From assembly GCF_003438495.1 (NCBI RefSeq), contig NZ_QSSH01000005.1, forward strand, positions 19,245 to 83,244: a stretch of 64,000 nucleotides of DNA, read 5' to 3'. The stretch comes from Collinsella sp. TF05-9AC (GTDB taxonomy: Bacteria; Actinomycetota; Coriobacteriia; Coriobacteriales; Coriobacteriaceae). Positions 1 through 9,796 of this stretch are shown piece after piece. Under the pieces are notes generated by a model. It did not search any database and was not told where the DNA came from. It worked only from the letters and a program-made list of their open reading frames with translations. Numbering within the stretch: the first letter of the stretch is position 1; each line of letters starts with the position of its first letter. A program made the position numbers and the translations under genes.

Positions 1-7
1 ACGATGT

Positions 8-126
8 GGCGGGGCGTTCTTACCTTTGCTCGCCGCAAGTTCCGCACGCAAAGAAGAGCACTAAATGTGCTCTTCGTCTTGCGCAGGACTGTCCGCAGCA
101 GCGAGCAAAGGTAAGAACGCCCCGCC
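8..126. repeat. Long inverted repeat upstream of leuS
   Basis: A perfect 26-bp inverted repeat has arms at 8-33 and 101-126. Inside it, nested arms pair 34-39 with 78-83 and 53-61 with 67-75, so the whole segment could fold into a long hairpin or cruciform. The arm contains GGGGCGTTCTTA, close to the GGGGACGTTCTT core of the repeats at 15343 and 43172, so it may belong to the same mobile intergenic repeat family. It ends 14 bases before the leuS ribosome binding site and shows none of the T-box landmarks seen upstream of ileS. Confidence 0.8.
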
Positions 127-152
127 CCAACCGAGATAACAAAGGAGCTGAT

Positions 153-2729
153 ATGTGCGATTGCACAGATCATAAGGACGAGATTCCTGCCTACGACGCG
201 CAGGCCATTGAGTCCCGGTGGATGAAGGCCTGGGAGGACTCCAACCTCTTTGCCGTCGACACCGACGACAGCAAGCCCAAGAAGTACGTGCTCGAGATGT
301 TCCCGTATCCGTCGGGCGACCTGCACATGGGCCACGCTCGCAACTATACCATCGGCGATGCCATGGCCCGTCAGGCCCGCATGCGCGGCTACGACGTGCT
401 GCACCCCATCGGCTTTGACGCCTTTGGCCTGCCTGCCGAGAACGCCGCCATCAAGCACAACACGCAAGCTGCCGCCTGGACGTATAAGAACATGGACCAG
501 GCGCTCGCCACGATGAAGCGCATGGGCTTCTCCTACGATCTGGATCGCATGGTCAAGACCTGCAGCCCCGACTACTACCGCTGGGGTCAGTGGATCTTTG
601 AGAAGCTGTGGGAAAAGGGCCTGGTCTACCGCAAAAAGAACCCGGTCAACTGGTGTCCTAACTGCAAGACCGTTCTGGCCAACGAGCAGGTCACCGAGGG
701 CAAGTGCTGGCGCTGCGGCACCGAGCCCGAGAAGCGCGACCTTGAGCAGTGGTACTTCAAGATCACCGAGTACTCCCAGGAGCTGCTCGACGACCTGGAG
801 AAGCTCCCCGGCTGGCCCGAGCGCGTCAAGCAGATGCAGGCCAACTGGATCGGTCGCTCCGAGGGTGCCGAGGTCGACTTTACCCTGTGCGACCAGGATG
901 GCGAGCCCATTGAGGGCGACGAGGGCAAGATCACCGTCTTTACCACGCGTGCCGACACCCTCTTTGGCGTCTCCTTTTTTGTCCTGGCTCCCGAGTACGC
1001 TCGTCTGCACGAGCTCGTCGAGGGCACGGAGTATGAGGAGGCCGTCACCAAGATCGTCGAGGACTCCAAGCATATCTCTGCCGTCGAGCGTGCCCAGGGC
1101 ACCCTCGAGAAGCACGGTGCCTTTACCGGCCGCTACGTGGTAAACCCCGTCAACGGCGAGAAGGTCCCCGTGTGGGTTGCCGATTATGTCGTTGCCGACT
1201 ATGGAACCGGCGCCGTCATGGCCGTTCCCTGTGGTGACCAGCGCGACTTTGAGTTTGCCCGCAAGTACGACCTGCCGATCGTGCCGATCATCCTGGACGA
1301 TGACGATCGCGCTGCCGTCGAGGCCACCGGCGAGACCATCGATACCTTCCATGCCGAGACCGTCGACTGGGATTGCGCCCACGCTGCCGAGGGCACGCTT
1401 GTCCAGTCCGGCAAGTACACCGGCATGCGCGGCGGTAAGCACTCCGAGGGCGAGGCTGCCATCGTGGCCGACCTCGAGGCCATGGGCTGCGGCCGTCGCA
1501 AGGTCGAGTTCCGCCTGCGCGACTGGCTCATCAGCCGTCAACGCTATTGGGGCAACCCCATCCCGGCCATCCACTGCGAGCACTGCGGCATCGTGCCCGT
1601 GCCTGAGGATCAGCTGCCGGTGACGCTGCCCGAGAACCTGGACCTGGGCGCCGGCGAGACCCTCGCCGAGTGCAAGGACTTCTACGAGACCACCTGCCCG
1701 GTCTGCGGCCGCCCGGCTAAGCGCGAGACCGATACCATGGACACGTTCACCTGCTCCAGCTGGTATTACCTGCGCTATACCGACCCGCACAACACCGAGC
1801 TGCCCTTCTCCCGCGAGGCAGCCGACCGTTGGATGCCCGTCGATAACTACATCGGTGGCATCGAGCACGCCATTCTGCACCTGCTCTACAGCCGCTTCTT
1901 TACCAAGGCGCTGCGCGACCTGGGTCTGCTGAGTGTTGACGAGCCCTTCACCAACCTGCTGTGCCAGGGCATGGTCAAGGACGAGAACGGCGACACCATG
2001 TCCAAGTCCAAAGGCAACGTCGTGCCCCCGAGTTCGGTTATCGAGCCCTACGGCGCCGACACCATGCGTCTGGCGATCCTGTTTATCGCCCCGCCCGAGA
2101 AGGACTTCGACTGGGATCCCAAGGCCGTCGAGGGCGCCAACCGCTTTATCAAGCGCGCCTGGCGTATCGTGTGGCAGCTCGTCCAGTCGGGTGACGCCAA
2201 CGTGGCCTTCGACAAGTCCGTGCTCGACGAGGTTGCGATGAAGCTCTACCGTGAGCGTCACCGCACCATCGCCAAGTGCACCGAGGACTTCGATCGCGGC
2301 CAGTTCAACACCGCGATCTCGGCCGTCATGGAGCTCGTCAACGCGGCGAGCGCCTACCTCAACGCCACCGAGGGTGCTGACCGCGACAAGGCCCTGTGCT
2401 ACGGCGTGGCCAAGGACATCGTGAGCGTCCTGGCGCCCATCTGCCCGTTCTGGGCCGACGAGCTGTGGCACGAGGCGCTCGGCTGCGAGGGCAACGCTTA
2501 CACCGCCGCCTGGCCCGAGTTCGACCTGGCCGAGTCCATCGAGGACACGGTGCAGATCGTCGTCCAGGTACTCGGCAAGGTCCGTGGCCGCATCGACGTG
2601 GCCCGCGATGCCTCCAACGAGGAAATGCAGGCTGCCGCCGAGGCCGCCGTCGCCAAGTGGCTCGAGGGCAAGACGGTCGTCAAGGCCATCTGCGTTCCCG
2701 GCAAGCTGGTCAACCTGGTGGTCAAGTAA
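153..2729 (+). CDS. leuS: Leucine--tRNA ligase (LeuRS)
   Basis: Charges tRNA-Leu with leucine in the cytoplasm. The 858-residue protein is normal length for bacterial LeuRS. The class I HIGH motif is HMGH at residues 58-61, and the KMSKS loop appears as TMSKS around residue 616. Two Cys pairs in the zinc/insert regions (CPNC...CWRC and CEHC...CPVC) flank the CP1 editing domain. The ATG at 153 is chosen because AAAGGAG sits at 141-147. The frame stays open to position 6, but that extension runs through an inverted repeat and does not look like LeuRS. A strong terminator follows, so leuS looks monocistronic. Confidence 0.97.
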   Translation: MCDCTDHKDEIPAYDAQAIESRWMKAWEDSNLFAVDTDDSKPKKYVLEMFPYPSGDLHMGHARNYTIGDAMARQARMRGYDVLHPIGFDAFGLPAENAAIKHNTQAAAWTYKNMDQALATMKRMGFSYDLDRMVKTCSPDYYRWGQWIFEKLWEKGLVYRKKNPVNWCPNCKTVLANEQVTEGKCWRCGTEPEKRDLEQWYFKITEYSQELLDDLEKLPGWPERVKQMQANWIGRSEGAEVDFTLCDQDGEPIEGDEGKITVFTTRADTLFGVSFFVLAPEYARLHELVEGTEYEEAVTKIVEDSKHISAVERAQGTLEKHGAFTGRYVVNPVNGEKVPVWVADYVVADYGTGAVMAVPCGDQRDFEFARKYDLPIVPIILDDDDRAAVEATGETIDTFHAETVDWDCAHAAEGTLVQSGKYTGMRGGKHSEGEAAIVADLEAMGCGRRKVEFRLRDWLISRQRYWGNPIPAIHCEHCGIVPVPEDQLPVTLPENLDLGAGETLAECKDFYETTCPVCGRPAKRETDTMDTFTCSSWYYLRYTDPHNTELPFSREAADRWMPVDNYIGGIEHAILHLLYSRFFTKALRDLGLLSVDEPFTNLLCQGMVKDENGDTMSKSKGNVVPPSSVIEPYGADTMRLAILFIAPPEKDFDWDPKAVEGANRFIKRAWRIVWQLVQSGDANVAFDKSVLDEVAMKLYRERHRTIAKCTEDFDRGQFNTAISAVMELVNAASAYLNATEGADRDKALCYGVAKDIVSVLAPICPFWADELWHEALGCEGNAYTAAWPEFDLAESIEDTVQIVVQVLGKVRGRIDVARDASNEEMQAAAEAAVAKWLEGKTVVKAICVPGKLVNLVVK

Positions 2730-2756
2730 GCACTGCGCGCAAAGCTGACATGCAAT

Positions 2757-2793
2757 AAACGAGGGACGGCCCGGTTGGGTCGTCCCTCGTTTT
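2757..2793. terminator. Terminator after leuS
   Basis: A 12-bp perfect stem (2757-2768 with 2781-2792), extended by a GGCCC/GGGTC inner helix, is followed by a short T-rich run. The A-rich left flank lets it also serve the converging lipoprotein gene on the minus strand. Confidence 0.85.
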
Positions 2794-2833
2794 GTGTTGT
2801 ATGCCCTGCTTAATCATTGCGCCGCACCGTCTT

Positions 2834-3406
2834 CTACGGGATGTGTACCAGGTCCCTAAAGTAAACGTTGCCCGTTGCCTCTTCGAACATCCAGATGTTG
2901 AGGTAGATGTCGTTGGGGTCTTTGTTCACATCAAAGTCCGGATCGTCAAAGGTGCCCACAAAGGTGAGCATGGCGCGCGTTTCCTCGCCCGCTGCGACCT
3001 GCTGGCGCATGCGCACATCGCGGACCACGCCGTTGACGTAGGCATAGGAGTCCACATCGCCAAACATCATGTCGGCACCGGTGTTGTTGGTCACCGTAAA
3101 GACGAGCGCGGCGTCGCCGTAGCCGTCGGTGTCCTTACCCACGCAGGTTACATGGACGTTATCGTCTACCTCAAGGTCGATGGGGAGCTGTTCTTGGGAA
3201 TCGGGACCCAGGCCCTGGGGATCGATTTCGTCTTCGTTGATTTTATCGAAGCTACCCTGTGGCGTCGTTTCCTCGGCAGCTTCGGTGCTTCCGGGAGTCG
3301 GCTCAGATGGCCCGGTTTTGCCATCGATATTGCTGCATCCCATCAGGGCGAACGAGCAGACTGCGATGGCGAGCGCGGTCGTGCAGAGGGTGCCGAGACG
3401 TTTCAT
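2834..3406 (-). CDS. Putative lipoprotein with Ig-like/DUF4352-like domain
   Basis: A 190-residue exported protein of unknown function. The N-terminus is a lipoprotein signal peptide: MKR, a hydrophobic stretch, then lipobox LMGC with Cys24 as the expected lipidated residue. A Pro/Thr/Glu-rich linker (about 25-65) follows. The rest is probably a beta-rich domain with a conserved-looking FTVTNNTG strand, as in DUF4352/DUF5067-type domains; this assignment is tentative. The start at 3406 is set by AAGGAGG seven bases upstream; longer starts would bury the signal peptide. It diverges from rimP and has no functional partner nearby. Likely sits on the outer face of the membrane. Confidence 0.75.
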   Translation of the reverse strand: MKRLGTLCTTALAIAVCSFALMGCSNIDGKTGPSEPTPGSTEAAEETTPQGSFDKINEDEIDPQGLGPDSQEQLPIDLEVDDNVHVTCVGKDTDGYGDAALVFTVTNNTGADMMFGDVDSYAYVNGVVRDVRMRQQVAAGEETRAMLTFVGTFDDPDFDVNKDPNDIYLNIWMFEEATGNVYFRDLVHIP

Positions 3407-3666
3407 GGGTGCCTCCTTGCCGTAGGGTTTTGGAAGGTTGTGCGGCCAATGCGCGCGGCCGGCCTTTTGCTGCAGAATGTCCCTAGCTGTAGTCTGGCCG
3501 ATGTGCACCCAAGAGCGGAATGCCCATAGGGCCCGATTCGCTTGGCGGGTTGGGACGTTTGGCCCGTTTTGGCCCTTTTGGGGAGCGCCATATGGGGGTT
3601 CTCGCCCAATTATCCGTTTCTTGTGGAGAACCTGTGCTTGCACTCATCTGCAAGTTTGCGTTGTGC

Positions 3667-3695
3667 TTGCACGTTTCCGCAGCTATTGGTATAGT
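3667..3695 (+). promoter_or_regulatory. Sigma-70-type promoter of the rimP-nusA-infB operon
   Basis: TTGCAC at 3667-3672 and TATAGT at 3690-3695 are separated by 17 bases, one of the best promoter matches in the window. Transcription should start near 3702. I recognise nothing else in the 3407-3666 part of this gap. Confidence 0.75.
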
Positions 3696-3720
3696 TTGCT
3701 TGCAAATGAAGTTGTAATTG

Positions 3721-3754
3721 AAAGAAGTGGGGTTTCGGCCCCGCTTCTTTTTTG
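3721..3754 (+). terminator. Leader hairpin with U-run before rimP (possible attenuator)
   Basis: Arms 3721-3732 and 3739-3750 form a 12-bp stem with one G-U pair and a TTTCGG loop, then a run of T. It begins about 20 bases after the predicted start site and lies just before the rimP ribosome binding site at 3761-3766. As there is no room for another promoter after it, it would have to be read through, which suggests an attenuator or antitermination site for the operon. Confidence 0.65.
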
Positions 3755-3773
3755 TATGGATGGAGGTGCCGCA

Positions 3774-4268
3774 ATGATCAAGACCAAGACCGAGCAGGCG
3801 ATTATCGACGCGCTCGAGGCCGTCGCTCCCCAGCACGATATCGACATCGTCGACGTCGAGCTCGTGGGTGCCACCAAGGCCCCCTGCGTGCGCGTGCGTA
3901 TCGAGGGTGCCGAGGGTCAGAGTCTTTCGCTCAACGACGTCACGGCCAACACCAAGTGGGTCGGCGATGTGATTGAGGAGCTCGACCCCATCTCTTCGAG
4001 CTATACGCTCGAGGTGTCGAGCCCGGGTATGGCGCGCCCGCTGCGCCGCCCGTGCGACTTTGCCCGCTTTGTGGGCGAGAACTGCGAGCTCACCTCCACC
4101 GCCACCGAGGGCCGTCGCAAGTACGCCGGCAAGATTGCCGCCGCCACCGAGGCGAACGTTACCCTCGAGCTCGAGGACGGCGAGTCCGTTACCCTCGATT
4201 TCTCTGATGTTAAAAAGTGCAAGTTGAAGCCCACCTACGACTTCAAGCCCGCGAAGGAAGGAAAGTAA
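3774..4268 (+). CDS. rimP: Ribosome maturation factor RimP
   Basis: Assists 30S ribosomal subunit assembly. The 164-residue length and the conserved core fit RimP: VDVELVGATKAPCVRVRIEG, then YTLEVSSPGMARPLRR and the C-terminal Sm-like barrel. It opens the classic rimP-nusA-infB cluster and its stop is one base from the nusA ATG. GGAGGT at 3761-3766 supports ATG 3774 over the in-frame ATG at 3756. The upstream frame is open much further but has no RimP-like sequence. Confidence 0.95.
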   Translation: MIKTKTEQAIIDALEAVAPQHDIDIVDVELVGATKAPCVRVRIEGAEGQSLSLNDVTANTKWVGDVIEELDPISSSYTLEVSSPGMARPLRRPCDFARFVGENCELTSTATEGRRKYAGKIAAATEANVTLELEDGESVTLDFSDVKKCKLKPTYDFKPAKEGK

Positions 4269-4269
4269 G

Positions 4270-5517
4270 ATGGCAGCATCCGACATGATGTCCGCCCTGA
4301 TGGAGCTTTGCCAGGAGAAGCACATCGACCAGCTCTACCTGATCGACCGCCTGGAGCAGTCGCTCGCCAAGAGCTATGCCGAGATCCTGCATCTTGAGTG
4401 GGGCGCCAAGGTGACCATCGACCGCACCACCGGCAAGATCTACGTCTACCGTCTGGAGCCGATTGACGATTCCATGGACGAGGAGGGCAACTTCACCGAG
4501 TTCGAGGAGATCGACGTTACCCCCAAGAACACGAGCCGCATCGCCGCCCAGCACGCCAAGGCCGAGATCAACGCCATCGTGCGCAACTCCGCCCGCGAGC
4601 AGATCTACGAGGAGTTCTCCGGCCGCATCGGTGACCTCATCAGCGGTACCGTGCTGCAGTCCACGCCCGACTTCACGATCGTCAAGATTCGCGAGGGCGT
4701 CGAGGCCGAGCTGCCGCACTTCGATCAGCGTCGTTACGAGAACGAGCGCAACGAGCGTCCGATGGGCGAGCGCTACCTGCACAACCAGCACATCAAGGCC
4801 GTGATCATCGACGTTCGCGACCCCAACTCCAACCTGCAGCCGGTTCGTGGCGAGCACAGCCGTCCGCCGATTGTCATCTCCCGTACCCACCCCGAGCTCA
4901 TGCGTCGTCTGTTTGAGCAGGAGGTGCCCGAGATCTATGAGGGCACCGTCCAGATCAAGTCGATCGCCCGCGAGTCCGGCCAGCGCTCCAAGGTCGCCGT
5001 CCACTCGCTCGACGACCGTCTGGATCCCGTGGGCGCCTGCGTCGGCCCCAAGGGCAGCCGTGTTCGCGCTGTCGTGGGCGAGCTCCGTGGCGAGCGCGTC
5101 GACGTCATCCTGTGGGATGCCGATCCTGCCGTCTACGTTGCCAACGCCCTTTCGCCTGCCAAGGTCACCCGCGTCCTCATCGACGAGGAGAAGGCTTACG
5201 CCGGTGTCATCGTGCCCGACGACCAGCTGTCCCTCGCCATCGGCAAGGAGGGCCAGAACGCCCGCCTCGCCGCGCGCCTGACCGGCTGGCACATCGACAT
5301 CAAGTCCGAGACCCTTGCCGCCGACATCCTCAAGAACGTTCCCGTTCACGAGGAGCCCGCCGCCGACCTGATCGGTGACGAGGAGGACGAGGACGTCCGC
5401 CGCTGCGAGTTCGTGTCCGAGGACGGCATCCAGTGCCGCAACCAGGCTCGTCCCGGCTCCCGTTTCTGCGGTGTCCACGACACCGACGCCTTCGATGATG
5501 CGGAGGACCTGATCTAG
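4270..5517 (+). CDS. nusA: Transcription termination/antitermination factor NusA
   Basis: Binds RNA polymerase and controls pausing, termination and rRNA antitermination. The 415-residue protein has an N-terminal polymerase-binding domain (about 1-125), S1 domain (about 130-200) and tandem KH domains containing [14 protein letters not shown] and [17 protein letters not shown]. It lacks the C-terminal acidic repeats of gammaproteobacterial NusA. After the KH domains comes an acidic linker and a tail with C379, C389, C400 and H403 (C-x9-C-x10-C-x2-H), which looks like a small zinc-binding motif and is not usual in NusA. The start follows AAGGAAGGAA and is one base from the rimP stop. Confidence 0.96.
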   Translation: MAASDMMSALMELCQEKHIDQLYLIDRLEQSLAKSYAEILHLEWGAKVTIDRTTGKIYVYRLEPIDDSMDEEGNFTEFEEIDVTPKNTSRIAAQHAKAEINAIVRNSAREQIYEEFSGRIGDLISGTVLQSTPDFTIVKIREGVEAELPHFDQRRYENERNERPMGERYLHNQHIKAVIIDVRDPNSNLQPVRGEHSRPPIVISRTHPELMRRLFEQEVPEIYEGTVQIKSIARESGQRSKVAVHSLDDRLDPVGACVGPKGSRVRAVVGELRGERVDVILWDADPAVYVANALSPAKVTRVLIDEEKAYAGVIVPDDQLSLAIGKEGQNARLAARLTGWHIDIKSETLAADILKNVPVHEEPAADLIGDEEDEDVRRCEFVSEDGIQCRNQARPGSRFCGVHDTDAFDDAEDLI

Positions 5518-5608
5518 CGCGCGGTCGCGCCGGGCGGGTCCCGGCGCGTCTCCCACGCTCGTTCAGTCTCTAGGCACCCAAGGTGCCAGAAAGGGTAGGT
5601 GAAGTCAT

Positions 5609-8323
5609 ATGGCAAAAGTCCGTGTGTCCACCCTGGCCAAAGAGTTCGGCATGACCTCCAAGGAACTGATGGGTCATCTCGCCGATATGAAGATTCCCGC
5701 TAAGTCCGCTTCCTCCACCTTGGAGGACGCTTATGTCGCCATGGTCCGCAAGCAGCTCGCCTCGGTGATCGAGGCCCGCGCCCAGGAAGTCGAGGCCGCC
5801 AAGCAGGCCGAGGAGCAGGCAGCTGCCGCCGAGGAGGCCGCTCGCGCCGCCGAGGCCGAGCGCGAGCGCATCGCCGCCGAGAAGGCCCGCGAGGAGGAGC
5901 GTCGCCAGTTTGCCGCAGCCCAGGCTGCCGAGGAGGCTGCCCGCGCCGAGGCCGAGGCCAAGAAGAAGGCCGAGCAGGAGCGCCTTGCCCGCGAGAAGGA
6001 GGAGGCTGCCCGCGAGGCCCAGCGCCGCGCCGTTCCCGCTTCCGACTCCGGTTCGCGTTTCCGTTCGCTGCTCGACCAGATCGCCGCACAGGAGACCGTG
6101 CTCAAGGAGAAGAAGGACGCCGAAGACAAGGCCAAGGCCGAGCGCGCCGCCGAGCGCGGTAACCGTCGTGGCGGCAACAACGACCGCCGCGGTGGCCGTC
6201 GTAACGATCGCAACGCCTCAGACAACAACTCCGAGCGCAACGCCTCCGAGAGCCGTCCGCACAGCCATCGTACCAACGCCAGCAACAACGTCGCTGCCGG
6301 CATGGACTTCCCCAACCCCGACAAGCAGGGCAAGGGCAAGAAGCGCAAGGGCGGTCACAACAACGAAGAGGACCACTACAGCCGCATGGCTCGCGAGGCC
6401 GAGGAGTACAGCCGCGAGAAGGTGCTCGAGGAGGCTCGTGCCGCCGTCGAGGAGGCCTCTCGCGAGTCCACCGGTCGCCGCAAGAAGCGCAAGGAGAAGC
6501 GCGAGCGCGAGGCTGCCAAGGCGCAGGAGGAGCGCAAGATAGAGGAGGCGCTGGCCCAGGGCGTGAACCCCGAGGACCTCGACGCCATCAAGGTCTCCCA
6601 GGGCGTTACCGTCCAGGAGCTTGCCGAGGCGCTCGACGTTCCGGCCAACGACATCATCAAGCGCCTGTTCCTGCTTGGTACGCCGCTCACCATGACGCAG
6701 TCCATGTCCGACGACCTTGTCGAGCTCGTTGCCGACGACCTGGGCCGTCAGATCAAGATCATCACCCCCGAGGAGGAGAACACCTTCTCGTTCTACGACG
6801 ATCCCGCCGACCTTAAGCCGCGCGCCCCGGTCGTCACCGTCATGGGCCACGTCGACCACGGCAAGACGTCGCTGCTCGACGCCATCCGTCACACCGGCGT
6901 TGCTGCCGGCGAGGCTGGCGGCATTACGCAGGCCATCGGCGCTTCGCAGGTCATGATCAACGACCGCAAGATCACCTTCATCGATACTCCGGGTCACGCT
7001 ACCTTTACGGCCATGCGTGCCCGTGGCGCCAAGGTGACCGACATCGTCATCCTGATTGTCGCCGCCGACGACGGCGTCATGCCCCAGACCGTCGAGTCGA
7101 TCAACCACGCCAAGGCCGCCGGCGTACCCATCGTCGTCGCCGTCAACAAGATCGATAAGCCGGGCGCCAACCCCGATCGCGTGCGCCAGGAGCTCACCGA
7201 GTACGGCGTCATCCCCGAGGAGTGGGGCGGACAGAACATGTTCGTCAACATCTCGGCTAAGCAGAAGATCGGTATCGACGACCTTCTGGAGACTGTGCTG
7301 CTCCAGGCCGACGTGCTCGAGCTCAAGGCCAACCCGGACACCTTTGCCTCCGGCAACGTCCTCGAGGCCAAGCTCGACAAGGGCCGCGGCTCGGTCGCTA
7401 CCGTGCTCGTGACCCGCGGTACCTTGCACGTGGGCGATACGCTGGTCGCCGGCCTTACCTACGGCCGCGTCCGCGCCATGCTCGACCCCAAGGGTCGCGC
7501 CGTCACCGAGGCCGGTCCCTCCGACGCCGTCGAGATCCTGGGCCTGCAGTCCGTGCCCAACGCCGGTGACGAGTTCCGCGTGTTCGAGGACGAGCGCGAG
7601 GCTCGTGCCCTGGCCGACGAGCGTTCGCTGAAGGCCCGTATCGAGGAGCAGAGCCGCGTCAAGCACGTCACGCTCGAGAACCTCTTCGAGACCATCGCCG
7701 ACGCCGAGGTCAAGGAGCTCAACCTGATTATCAAGGCCGACGTCCAGGGCTCCATCGAGGCTCTTCAGGACTCACTCGACAAGATGGATCAGTCCGAGGT
7801 TCGCATCAACACGATCCACTCCGCCGTTGGCGCCATCAACGAGACCGACGTCGTCCTGGCCGACGCCTCCAACGCCATCATCATCGGCTTTGGCGTCCGT
7901 CCCGACGGTAAGGCCCGCTCCGCCGCCGAGCGCGAGGGCGTCGAGATCCGTTGCTACGACGTCATCTACAAGTGCCTCGAGGAGCTCGACGCCGCCCGTA
8001 TCGGCATGCTGAAGCCCACCGAGGTCGAGGTCGCCACGGGTACCGCGACCGTCCTGGACACCTTCAAGGTGCCCAAAGTCGGTATCGCCGCCGGTGTCCG
8101 CGTCGAGGAGGGCGAGATCGCCGCGACCGATTCCGTGCGCCTGGTGCGCGACGGCATCGTGGTCTTCAACGGCAAGATCGCCTCGATGCGCCACTACAAG
8201 GACGAGGCCAAGAGCCTCAAGAGCGGTTCCGAGGGCGGCATTGGCCTGGAGAACTTCCAGGACATCAAGCCCGGCGACCAGATCGAGGGTTACCGCATCG
8301 ACCAGGTTGCCCGTACCGAGTAG
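5609..8323 (+). CDS. infB: Translation initiation factor IF-2
   Basis: GTPase that brings initiator tRNA to the 30S subunit and promotes subunit joining. Of 904 residues, the first ~50 are an IF2-N domain ([18 protein letters not shown]). A long, highly charged Ala/Glu/Arg coiled region (about 60-310) follows, then a second IF2-N domain around 325. The G domain starts with GHVDHGKT at 413-420 and continues with DTPGH and NKID. The C-terminal domains II, III and IV end at ...QVARTE. The ylxR/rnpM and L7Ae-like genes that often sit between nusA and infB are absent; the 91-base gap has no ORF. Confidence 0.97.
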   Translation: MAKVRVSTLAKEFGMTSKELMGHLADMKIPAKSASSTLEDAYVAMVRKQLASVIEARAQEVEAAKQAEEQAAAAEEAARAAEAERERIAAEKAREEERRQFAAAQAAEEAARAEAEAKKKAEQERLAREKEEAAREAQRRAVPASDSGSRFRSLLDQIAAQETVLKEKKDAEDKAKAERAAERGNRRGGNNDRRGGRRNDRNASDNNSERNASESRPHSHRTNASNNVAAGMDFPNPDKQGKGKKRKGGHNNEEDHYSRMAREAEEYSREKVLEEARAAVEEASRESTGRRKKRKEKREREAAKAQEERKIEEALAQGVNPEDLDAIKVSQGVTVQELAEALDVPANDIIKRLFLLGTPLTMTQSMSDDLVELVADDLGRQIKIITPEEENTFSFYDDPADLKPRAPVVTVMGHVDHGKTSLLDAIRHTGVAAGEAGGITQAIGASQVMINDRKITFIDTPGHATFTAMRARGAKVTDIVILIVAADDGVMPQTVESINHAKAAGVPIVVAVNKIDKPGANPDRVRQELTEYGVIPEEWGGQNMFVNISAKQKIGIDDLLETVLLQADVLELKANPDTFASGNVLEAKLDKGRGSVATVLVTRGTLHVGDTLVAGLTYGRVRAMLDPKGRAVTEAGPSDAVEILGLQSVPNAGDEFRVFEDEREARALADERSLKARIEEQSRVKHVTLENLFETIADAEVKELNLIIKADVQGSIEALQDSLDKMDQSEVRINTIHSAVGAINETDVVLADASNAIIIGFGVRPDGKARSAAEREGVEIRCYDVIYKCLEELDAARIGMLKPTEVEVATGTATVLDTFKVPKVGIAAGVRVEEGEIAATDSVRLVRDGIVVFNGKIASMRHYKDEAKSLKSGSEGGIGLENFQDIKPGDQIEGYRIDQVARTE

Positions 8324-8334
8324 GGGGTAGCGCT

Positions 8335-8745
8335 ATGAAGCAAACGCAGGCAACCCGCCGTCTGGGCGAGCAGCTTCGCGAGAAGCTCGGTTATATCCTG
8401 CTCTTTGAGGTTTCCGATCCGCGTCTCGACCTCGTTACTTTGACTGCGGTCGAGGTCGCGGTGGACCGTTCGTTCGCGCGCGTGTACGTGTCGTGCGATG
8501 CGAGCCGATACGACGAGGTCATGGAGGCGCTCGCAAGCGCTAAGGGCCGTATTCGCAGCCTGTTGGCTCGCTCGCTCGATTGGCGTGTTACGCCCGAGCT
8601 CGATTTTCGTATCGATCGCTCGACCGATGAGGCCGAGCGCATCACGCGTGCGCTGGAAAACGTTCCCGCCACGCTTGCGATCGAAAAAGACGAGGACGGC
8701 TATCCGATAGCGGATGCCGCCCAGGAGGCAGCTTTAGATGACTAA
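8335..8745 (+). CDS. rbfA: 30S ribosome-binding factor RbfA
   Basis: Late 30S assembly and cold-adaptation factor. The 136-residue KH-like protein contains RRLGEQLREKLGYIL and DPRLDLVTLTAVEVAVD, followed by AKGRIRSLLARSLDWRVTPE and LDFRID, all in the usual RbfA order. ATG 8335 follows GGGGGTAG, 11 bases after the infB stop. Its end overlaps the next gene by eight bases, so translation is probably coupled. Confidence 0.94.
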   Translation: MKQTQATRRLGEQLREKLGYILLFEVSDPRLDLVTLTAVEVAVDRSFARVYVSCDASRYDEVMEALASAKGRIRSLLARSLDWRVTPELDFRIDRSTDEAERITRALENVPATLAIEKDEDGYPIADAAQEAALDD

Positions 8746-9781
8746 TTCCGCCGACCTCGCCTCGTGCGAGTCTGCAGATATTCAGCGACGCATCCTCGAG
8801 CTCATCGAGGGTGCGTCCTCCATTGCGATTTCGGGACATACTTCTCCCGATGGCGATGCCTTGGGCTCCGTATTGGGTCTGGGCCTTTCGCTCATGAAGT
8901 TTTTCCCCAACAAGGACATTGCGCTTCTGCTGGCAGACGATGACCCGGTTCCGCGCATTTACCGCTTTATGGAAGGCTCCGACCGTCTGGTGCCGGCATC
9001 TGCGTACGCCGGCAATCCTGACCTGTTCATCTCGGTGGACGTACCGGTCGTCGAGCGCCTCAATAATTCCGCCGAGGTGCTTCGTCGCTCCAAGCATGTG
9101 GTGTGCTTCGATCATCATCCGGCGCGCGAGGAGTTTGCCGAGCTGAGTCTGAGGCGCGTCGATGCCGCGGCCTGCGCCATGATCATCGACCGTTTCTTGG
9201 ACAATTGCGGCATTGTCGCACGTGATGGCGTTGCGACCTGCCTGCTGTGTGGCTTGGTTACCGATACCGGCCGTTTTCAGTACCAAAACGCCGATGCCGC
9301 CGCGTTCCATGCGGCCTCGCGCCTGGTTGCCCACGGTGCCGATCCGGCGCGAGTGGCACTCGAGGTATATCAGAGCATGCGCGTTGAGTTTTTGCACCTC
9401 AAGTCCATCGTTATGGGCCGCATCAAGACAGTGGCCCACGGGCGCGTCGCGTATAGCTACGCGTACCAGAGTGACCTTGAGGCCTGCGGCGTCACCTCGG
9501 ACGAGTGCGACGGCCTGGTCGATGTGGTGCGTTCGGTGATGGGCGTCGAGGTCTGCATGTTCTTAAAGGGCATTGAGGGCGATACCAAGGTGCGTGGCAA
9601 CCTGCGCTCCAAGGGCGACCTCGATGTGTCCGAGATTGCTGCCAACTTTGGCGGTGGCGGGCATCATGCCGCCGCCGGCTTTTCCAACAACGGAACGATT
9701 CGCGAGACGCTCGCCGTGGCACTTCCCATGCTGGCCGAGCTGGTGGGGGAGGATCCCGCTTCGGTGACCGTCGAGCTTTAA
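8738..9781 (+). CDS. nrnA: DHH-family oligoribonuclease / pAp phosphatase
   Basis: NrnA-type phosphoesterases degrade nanoRNAs and dephosphorylate pAp. The 347-residue protein has all DHH signatures: GHTSPDGDALGS near residue 35, SVDVP, FDHHPA, VTDTGRF and the DHHA1 motif GGGGHHAAAGF near 310. AGGAGG at 8723-8728 supports ATG 8738. Position between rbfA and truB matches many Actinobacteria and Firmicutes. A c-di-AMP or pGpG activity is also possible in this family, so the exact substrate is uncertain. Confidence 0.92.
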   Translation: MTNSADLASCESADIQRRILELIEGASSIAISGHTSPDGDALGSVLGLGLSLMKFFPNKDIALLLADDDPVPRIYRFMEGSDRLVPASAYAGNPDLFISVDVPVVERLNNSAEVLRRSKHVVCFDHHPAREEFAELSLRRVDAAACAMIIDRFLDNCGIVARDGVATCLLCGLVTDTGRFQYQNADAAAFHAASRLVAHGADPARVALEVYQSMRVEFLHLKSIVMGRIKTVAHGRVAYSYAYQSDLEACGVTSDECDGLVDVVRSVMGVEVCMFLKGIEGDTKVRGNLRSKGDLDVSEIAANFGGGGHHAAAGFSNNGTIRETLAVALPMLAELVGEDPASVTVEL

Positions 9782-9796
9782 CTTTTTGGATGGTAC

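Noticed and set aside
6..152. In-frame upstream extension of leuS by 49 codons
   Set aside because: It runs through a perfect inverted repeat, has no ribosome binding site and its residues do not resemble LeuRS; ATG 153 has a good site.
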